Assembly (NCBI GenBank): GCA_030549205.1
Contig: JAUKTV010000001.1
Span: 62,001-126,000 of the forward strand
Direction of reading: 5' to 3'
Length of the DNA: 64,000 nucleotides
Origin: Apiosordaria backusii
Taxonomy: Eukaryota > Ascomycota > Sordariomycetes > Sordariales > Lasiosphaeriaceae
Shown here in pieces: positions 57,814 to 64,000 of this stretch (position 1 is its first letter; every line of letters begins with the position of its first letter). The notes beneath the pieces were generated by a model, which saw nothing but the letters and a program-made list of their open reading frames with translations, ran no database searches and was not told where the DNA came from. A program made the position numbers and the translations under genes.

Positions 57814-58942
57814 AGTGCTGAAGTTTTGCCAAGAGCCAGACAGCTGAGGTGACAAAGCACAGTTTCATCCCCCACAAAGAAGAGCTGTTGTTGTTGATGT
57901 TGGGCAACGAAGATGAACCTCTTCTCTGCCCGTTGATCCAATGTTGATGGATCAGCGAGTGACGAGTGAGCAATTGGCTTGAGGCTGGCTGGGCCACTCT
58001 GCCCAAAGCAACATAGCATTGTCCAGCGCACGTTTCATCATGGAGCTATTGACGAGAGAGATGCCCGACTGTGGGCGCTGGCAGGATGGCTATCGTGGAT
58101 TCGATGCGCCGGACACAACCCGATGGGGATTGCAGCATTGCAGCATTGCAGCATAGCAGTTTTGCACCATTGGCCTAAGGAAGAGATGGAAGAGCTAGGG
58201 GACTGCTTGGTAGATGTCTTATCTGGTGGGCGGCCTGCCGGTCTTGAGATAGAGCCCATTGCTGAAGACTATTTTCATGACCAAGTATCGGCCGGCCGAA
58301 AGATACGAGAATGGGCGAGGCAGTTTTTATATCAAAAGGGCGATGCGATAAGCCGATCTCGCAACCTAACCTAGCAGTGCCCGGTGCTTCAACATGCTCA
58401 CTGAGATGTCCGAGTGCTTATTACGGTTTGAAGAGGCATCTCTTCCATGTCACGGCTGGCCGGCATCGGGAGCAGTTTGGACATAATCGGACTCTGGGAA
58501 GCGGCTGCTGCTCACTCACACAGTGTACATGACAGGGATGTTGCCTCTCGCACCGGGCAGCAGCTGCGAGTGGGCCAACTCGCCTCGCCATCGTCTCCAC
58601 TCCCGCCAAAAACTGGAAAGGTTGCATCCCTGCAAGCGCAGGCTTGGAAGTACCCTGGTACCGGTGAGCCCCCCCAGCTTCAAACACCATTCCACTCGGC
58701 CCACGCCTCCCTGGCCCCATCGCATCCGGTCACTTTGACTTTCTTGTCAACGCTTGCTTACGATTACTCCTCCACCATCGCCTCCCTCGTCCATCACCTC
58801 ACTTCTCTCTCTCTCTCTCGCCCTCTCGCGTCGCCCATCCCCTCCCCGCCCTCCATCTTTTTCTTGCCATCGCGCGCTCTCTGTCCCGACTGGAGAACAG
58901 CTTGCCTTGATTCTGTTGTTTTTGTTGCTTCGTTTCCAGCCT

Positions 58943-58950
58943 GTACACTA
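58943..58950 (-). promoter_or_regulatory. TAGTGTAC motif (inverted) near Gac1-like leader
   Basis: GTACACTA, inverted relative to the other single copy, lies just after a pyrimidine-rich tract (58800-58870) of the sort found at fungal transcription start regions, about 1.2 kb upstream of the Gac1-like start codon. A one-mismatch copy (CAGTGTAC) is at 58521-58528. Confidence 0.35.
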
Positions 58951-59749
58951 CATTGGGCCACCTCGAGCGTCTTGGCTGGTTCGGGCTCAGCCAGAGGTAC
59001 GATCGACTTCTAGGTTGATGGTTGTGGGTGCTCTTTCTTGGCCCACACCCCCTGGTCGCCTATTCCCCCCCGGTCCCATTCCACCCATTCCACCCATTCC
59101 GCAGCCCCATCATTCAAAACTGGTGCAGTCCCGCTGCTCCAGCCCAACAGTCTCATTCCTCTCTCTCGCCGCAAACACCAGGCCTGTGTTTACTTTGACG
59201 AGATCCCCAAGGCCTACCGTTGCCTACCTGATCTGAAGGTGGCCCGCTGACGACGATACAATAGTCGGCAACTCGACGAGCGTCTTCCTCCTCTCTTCCA
59301 CCGGTTATCCCCTCGTCCTTCCGATCTTATATCCGACCTCTGGACTGAAGTCGACCCCACGAGACCGAATTCCGAATTCAACGTTTTGCTAGCACCGAGG
59401 GCTGGCATTCTAGGAGCCGGACTGCCGGAAACAGACCCAACACCGACGGCCACCGTGTCCCGGACCGTACTGGCATCTTGCACCCAGCTTCTTCCCGCCT
59501 GTCAACTTGGTATACCTACCGTTGCTGGCCGCGCTCTGTGTTGACCCTTCCGATCCTCCGGTCTTCTCTTGTTTTGGTCAACAACACCCGTCTGTGTAAG
59601 ACTGTGACGACCCAACCAGCTCAACTGTGTTGTCGACTCCACCTTCGAGCAAACTACCTTTCTGCCCTCCCTGCACAGGTGCAAGAGTCAGCTCCGTTGC
59701 TGAAATATCGCCGGGCCCCTCTTGCCTCCCTCTGGGATTGTAATAAGTG

Positions 59750-59978
59750 GTAAGTACCCAAGCGTTGACGAGACAAAGAAAAGCCGAGCGAGTTTCTTTC
59801 CCCTGCCCCCTACAACAACCTGAAAGAAACTCTGGCCGTTTCCTCCTCACGCTATCGGGACTTGGACCAGCCACACCATCCTGTGTCCATCTCGTTGGTG
59901 CTGGGTTTTCCTGGCCGTATGTTCTGGGGTGGTATCAGATTGGGTGTGCACAGATCGCTAACCTTATTTTCTCGTTAG
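59750..59978 (+). other. Probable 5'-UTR intron of the Gac1-like gene
   Basis: A consensus donor gtaagt at 59750, a branch site gctaac near 59957 and an acceptor cgttag ending at 59978 define a 229-bp intron in the leader. Downstream, a four-codon upstream ORF (ATG at 60040, TAA ending 60054) precedes the main start at 60105, suggesting translational control. Confidence 0.5.
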
Positions 59979-60104
59979 CTTTTTTCGACGTGCACCCGGG
60001 CTTTTCTCTCGGCACCAGTGGCAGGCGATTTCGACATCGATGTCCAGAAAATAAAACGAGGTTTAGATCACAGTTTTTGTTTTACGAGAATTCCATCGCA
60101 CAAG

Positions 60105-62652
60105 ATGCCATATACACCGCCTACTCACAGGTCACCGGCCTCGTCTGTCCCGACGTCGCCGGACGGAAGTCGAAGACCATCGTTCCATCAACCACAGAGC
60201 CCCAGCTCACGACCCGTCCTCCCTCGATCAGCATCGTACTTGATGAAGCATCGCCGGACTCCTTCGGCATCGTCTCAGCGTTCGGCAACTGAGCCAACAC
60301 CGGAATCAACGGCTGAAGATCTGCAGAAACTGGTGATTAGCACCAGCGTGCGGCAATCGCCACCACCGGTTACTGGTGACCGTCGAATGCCAAATGCTGC
60401 GATAATTTCTCCGCCAGACTCGTCGGATGATGACATGCCACAAGCTCGTGGCGACGCCCACGCCCGAAAGATTGAGAACTTGAAGGAGCTTCAGGATGTG
60501 GTCAGCCAGATCCCACAGCAGCGGTCAAGCTCACCACCCAAGGGGACGGTCGCCGATAAGCAGGCGCTTGATGCTGGGGATTTGCTTGTTCTCCCGGCTC
60601 AGGTCAATGCCATCACCCAAGGAATGCATCATAGCTTCAGCACAAGCTCGCTCGATGGTCTATTAGGGGGGAATCGCCGGTTCTCCCACGCAAGATCTCA
60701 GACAGAGCCGCACATCACCATCAGCAAGTCCGGCAGCAGCTCGGCAACCGGTTCAGAAGAGGACTCGGATAGCGAAAGGCAGCGGAAGCCGCAGATGGTC
60801 CGGAAGAAGTCTGGTGAGCTTGTTCGTCCTGCTCTCCGCCCACCATCGCGGCGGCGGCCGTCCAGCATGCCTGGGACACCAACCTTCTCGAAGGCTGTCC
60901 ACTTTGACTCGCATCTCGAGCACGTCAGGCACTTTCTCCAGGTGGACCGTCCCCTGGCCGTCAGTGCTGGTTCGTCGCCGATTGATCATTATGATAGTGA
61001 CACCGAATATCCCTTCGCCGGTGACGACCGAGCAACTGCCCGGTCACCTCCATTTGAGTGGGAAATCACTATGCCGACCTTTCCTGTCGAGACGCCGGCA
61101 CGCAAGGCACAAACTGTCAGGTTGGAAAGGGTATGGTTGTCGAAGGACCAGAAGTGCTTGATTGGCTCGGTCGCCGTGGCGAATCTTGCGTTCCAGAAGA
61201 ACGTCGTTTGCAGATTTACCCTCGACTATTGGAAGACCACATCCGAGGTCGCTGCCGAGTACATCTCCGACATCCGGCCTGTTGACACACCTTACCCCCA
61301 GGACCGCTTCAACTTCACCATCAAGCTTTCGGACCTCGCCAACTTGGAGTCCAAGACGTTGTACTTTTGCATCAGGTTCAGCTTCAATGGCCAGGAGCAC
61401 TGGGATAACAATGGCGGAACGAACTTTCAGGTCGACTTCCACAAAAAGATGCTTCCTCAAAATGGCAAGCAGGGTGTCATCGGTGCCGCATCGCGCCCTG
61501 CCAACGGGCTTCCCAAAAGCAACCGACGCCCCAGCAGTGCCTTGGCGCAGAAGCCAAAGGCGAAGTTCGCTGGTGCTGATGAGTTTGGCAACGGGGCAAA
61601 GATCAACTTCGACCAGTCCATCCATGACTATCTTGGGGAATCGCGCGCTGGTGGCATCCGTCTTAAGGGGGTGAAGAGCGCCGCTAACCTCCCCAGCGAC
61701 AATCTGTCCAGTCGCCTTGCCCCTCCCAGTGGCCAGGCATTTGCCAACCGGTACGACTTTGGGGCTTCCCTTACCCTCGCCATCCAGACTGCCAAGGACT
61801 CGATGAGCTCCAAGTCCGATGGATTGTATATGAAACCCCATTGGCGGGCGGCCCCTCAGACAACCACGACGGCGCCCTCTCAGACAACCACGACAGCGGC
61901 CACCAAGCCTTCAGACGTCAAGCCTACAGACAAGGCGGAACCGTCGACCCGGGCTGACAAGCCCGCCAAACCCGCGGCCGTGATCACAGCACCTCCGGTT
62001 GTCAAGCCTTCGATCGTACCCGGCACCGACTCACCTGGCGCAAGCATCGCGACTGCGTCGTACGAGGAGCTGGTCAACAAATACTGCTTTGTACGTGTCT
62101 CTCGATAATCCTTGGCTGTGCCTATGGTCTACCCAGGAGAGGATGGGAGGCAAGCCTTGATCAACAATACCACGTGAATATTGACGCTAACTCGCTGTGA
62201 TTTAGTTTGGTACGAAGCAATCGAGTCCCTTGTTGAGTCATGATCCGTCAAGGCCTGGCCGCTTCGATGGTGTCGATGACGGGCTTCGGTCCAACAACAG
62301 TAGCGCAACATCGAGCTATGAAGGCAGTCCGGTCCAGATGGGCAACTATCATCACTCACACAGTGGCACTCAGCACCATTCTCTGCACCCCAAGGATCCG
62401 AATCCCTACTTCCAACAGCATTCCGCCTTTGTGGCCATGGGGGCTTCCCCTGCCGAGTCTCCAATCATGGGCTTTCCGACACAGAGGACGGATGGTACCA
62501 TGACGGCCCCTGGGCAGAAGAATGATCGTCCATCTGGGGCCTTCGCCTCCTTCGCCGGTACGTCGCCGAACGAATATCCCTACCAACACATGCCCGATCG
62601 CTTTCCATTTTTTGGGGCTGAGGCTCATTCAGCGACAGCTATCAGGGGTTAA
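60105..62652 (+). CDS. Protein phosphatase 1 glycogen-targeting regulatory subunit (Gac1-like, CBM21)
   Basis: Two exons, 60105-62090 and 62206-62652, encode 810 residues; the 115-bp intron (gtacgt...gtgatttag) joins YEELVNKYCF to FGTKQSSP. The start MPYTPPTHRSPASS is the usual opening of these proteins. The protein recruits PP1 catalytic subunit to glycogen to activate glycogen synthase. The RVxF-type PP1-docking motif is KAVHF at 263-267. The CBM21 domain lies at about 345-460 (VRLERVWLSKDQKCLIGSVAVANLAFQKNVVCRFTLDYWKT ... IRFSFNGQEHWDNNGGTNFQVDF, its WDNNxGxNF glycogen-binding end). The flanks are long, Ser/Pro-rich and disordered, with a TTTTAPSQTTTT repeat near 620. The leader appears to have an intron and an upstream ORF. 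Confidence 0.92.
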
Positions 62653-64000
62653 CCCACTGGCCGACGGGAGCACAACGGCACGGCTTCCATCCACCAGGGC
62701 GCATTGTACATGTTTGCACGTGCGCAACTCGGCGCGGTGATGAGCCTTTTTTCTTTTATTTTTTTATTTTTTCCTTGACACGGCGTTGTACTGCATCACT
62801 TGGGTGCTAGGCGTTCAATGGTTGCAATTCTTTTGGCGGCATAACGACGATACGAGACTCGGGTGTACGATATAACTTGGGCGTCCACGCGGGTCTTGGG
62901 TTTTCTTCTTTTCCACTCCAGCTTCGGTACATATGGGATGGGTTCAAAAAAAGGCGTCTCGAATTGTCGAACACTGCATGGTTGCTTGCAATTTTGGATT
63001 TTGAGTTCTTCCAGCAACACGTTTGGCGAGGGCGTATGTGGTTGGCTTGGTCTGAGAGGTTGATGATTTGTCCCCTGGTGGATGGAAACCCGCATGTGGT
63101 CGACTTGGTCTCGAGAGGTTGATGATATCTTGTCCCTTGACGGATAGAGCGCACATGTGGCCGGTTTTCTCTGAGGGGTTGATGGTTTGTCCCTTGATGG
63201 ATGGGAGCGCGGCCGACGCGACGTCGCAGACGAATGCTTTGGGAGGAGGCAGGAGGGAGGTTTCATATATACAGGAAAAACACGAGCTCGGATCGGGCCG
63301 AGGGGGAACAGAACCATGGGGACTGACGGATATTACGTTTTTGGGGCAGGCTGGGCTAGGTTGAGTGTGACGGCGAGGCCGCGGGAGAATGCCAGACGGT
63401 GTTGAGGAGTATTACGAACCTAGAGAGCCCAGCCGCACGCCGCAGATAAAATACAATTACTAGGTATTCCCACAACAGGCCACGGTGGCTGAGGCTGGCC
63501 AACTGAGGTGCGGATATGTGATGTGGCAACCGGTCGTTAGTTACTCTGTACTTTGGGCTGATAGCGTAGATAGTTTGATAGGATGGATGGGGAAAAACGG
63601 TGAGGGGCACAATAATGCGAGATGATGATTTGAATACCTTACCACTTTCAAGAGGGTCGATATCCACGGGAGATCGGATGTCGGGTCTCACAAAATCCAG
63701 ACCCGCTGGCTGCGGCACAGTGGTGGCATCCATCCAACTCGCCGGCGGGGCTGGCGTTGATCGTTTATCTTTAGCGCTAGCGTGTTATTGCTTAGCGGGT
63801 GGATTCCGGCGGCCCGATCGACTTAGATCTCGTTATCTGAAACATGACAAGCCATTGACGTGTTGCAAGCGAGGGGAGCTATTTGCGGTGTCGGTATTGT
63901 TCTACTCACTACGAAGGCCGAGCAAAGGTATGTAGTGTATAGTGTAATGAATAACATTGGATGATGATGATGATGATAATAGTGCCCAACAGTCCAAGAG
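62653..64000. other. Non-coding 3' region
   Basis: Downstream of the Gac1-like gene no coding frame is credible to the window end. It holds a T-rich stretch (62750-62780), a 60-bp tandem repeat (63032-63210), a TAGTGTAT near-motif at 63934 and a GAT microsatellite (63962-63976). An open frame at 62796-63317 on the minus strand encodes the tandem repeat and is not gene-like. Confidence 0.5.
63032..63210. repeat. 60-bp imperfect tandem repeat, three copies
   Basis: Three head-to-tail units begin near 63032, 63092 and 63151, each with the core (c)atgtgg...ttggtctcgagaggttgatg...ttgtccctt-gatggat. The third unit is the most diverged (ttttctctgaggggttgatgg). Length variation here could make it a minisatellite. 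Confidence 0.75.

Larger units (their letters stand above)
43924..60104. other. About 16-kb gene-free interval
   Basis: No convincing coding region was found over 16 kb of ordinary base composition. The open frames present are short (the longest is 208 codons at 53976-54602), overlap on opposite strands, and show no family motifs or plausible splicing. The interval is not RIP-type: it is not AT-rich. It contains several repeated motifs (TAGTGTAC, TACCTAGGT and CTACC tracts), many pyrimidine tracts, and towards 58.7-60.1 kb the likely promoter and 5' leader of the Gac1-like gene. Long non-coding transcripts or distal regulatory sequence are possible but not shown. Confidence 0.6.

Noticed and set aside
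57469..57852. 127-codon frame with several Lys-rich stretches
   Set aside because: It includes a poly-A run and conflicts with overlapping minus-strand frames; no family signature.
58754..59236. 160-codon open frame rich in Ser, Pro and Leu
   Set aside because: It is the translation of a pyrimidine-rich leader/promoter stretch of the Gac1-like gene.
1..64000. CRISPR arrays, bacterial-type operons, ribosome binding sites
   Set aside because: None seen; the window is fungal nuclear DNA, where these do not apply.

Overview
This is nuclear DNA from a filamentous ascomycete, most likely a Sordariomycete of the order Sordariales. The evidence is short spliceosomal introns (55-180 bp) with GTRAGT donors and CTAAC-type branch sites, fungus-specific families (HET domain, SesA/NACHT NLR-like protein, AA9 lytic polysaccharide monooxygenase, Atg17), and an AT-rich transposon block riddled with stop codons, as expected after repeat-induced point mutation (RIP). 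The species cannot be told from the sequence.

Layout. 1-6590: RIP-degraded DNA. Its minus strand still reads as Ty1/Copia integrase, reverse transcriptase and RNase H. 7087-10524: large HET-domain gene (+) broken by one apparent 1-nt shift. 10724-11773: vacuolar iron/manganese transporter (-). 13121-13720: small protein (+) whose Thr/Cys/His arrangement matches the CheD/CNF glutamine-deamidase fold. 14280-15361: secreted AA9 LPMO (-). 16154-19177: SesA-NACHT-ankyrin NLR-like protein (-). 19976-20724: DUF985 cupin (-). 21272-23275: F-box-like/ankyrin protein (-). 23833-25042: medium-chain dehydrogenase/reductase (-). 25628-27180: Atg17 (-), divergent from RIO1 kinase, 28158-29828 (+). 30349-32181: coiled-coil protein of unknown function (-). 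32986-34032: membrane-tailed P-loop GTPase (-), divergent from an Hsp70-like ATPase, 34469-36804 (+), with an 18-bp perfect palindrome in the shared promoter. 37451-38257: internally deleted SDR. 38751-39551: four-TM protein. 40062-41969: patatin-like phospholipase with a 1-nt shift at its active-site motif. 42211-43580: dead epoxide hydrolase. 43810-43923: intron-containing tRNA-Leu. 43924-60104: about 16 kb with no convincing gene, carrying repeated TAGTGTAC motifs. 60105-62652: CBM21/RVxF glycogen-targeting subunit of PP1 (Gac1-like). 62653-64000: non-coding, with a 60-bp tandem repeat.

How it fits together. Two parts stand out from housekeeping (Atg17, RIO1, Gac1-like, iron transporter). 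One is a loose set of genes of the kinds seen in fungal non-self recognition and regulated cell death: HET, SesA-NACHT-ANK, F-box-ANK, patatin, and the GTPase/Hsp70-like pair. The other is a decay zone (37.4-43.6 kb) in which three consecutive enzyme genes are damaged, lying next to an unusually long gene-free interval. Most exon boundaries below were worked out by hand from splice signals and reading-frame closure. Function calls rest on recognised motifs, not on database searches.
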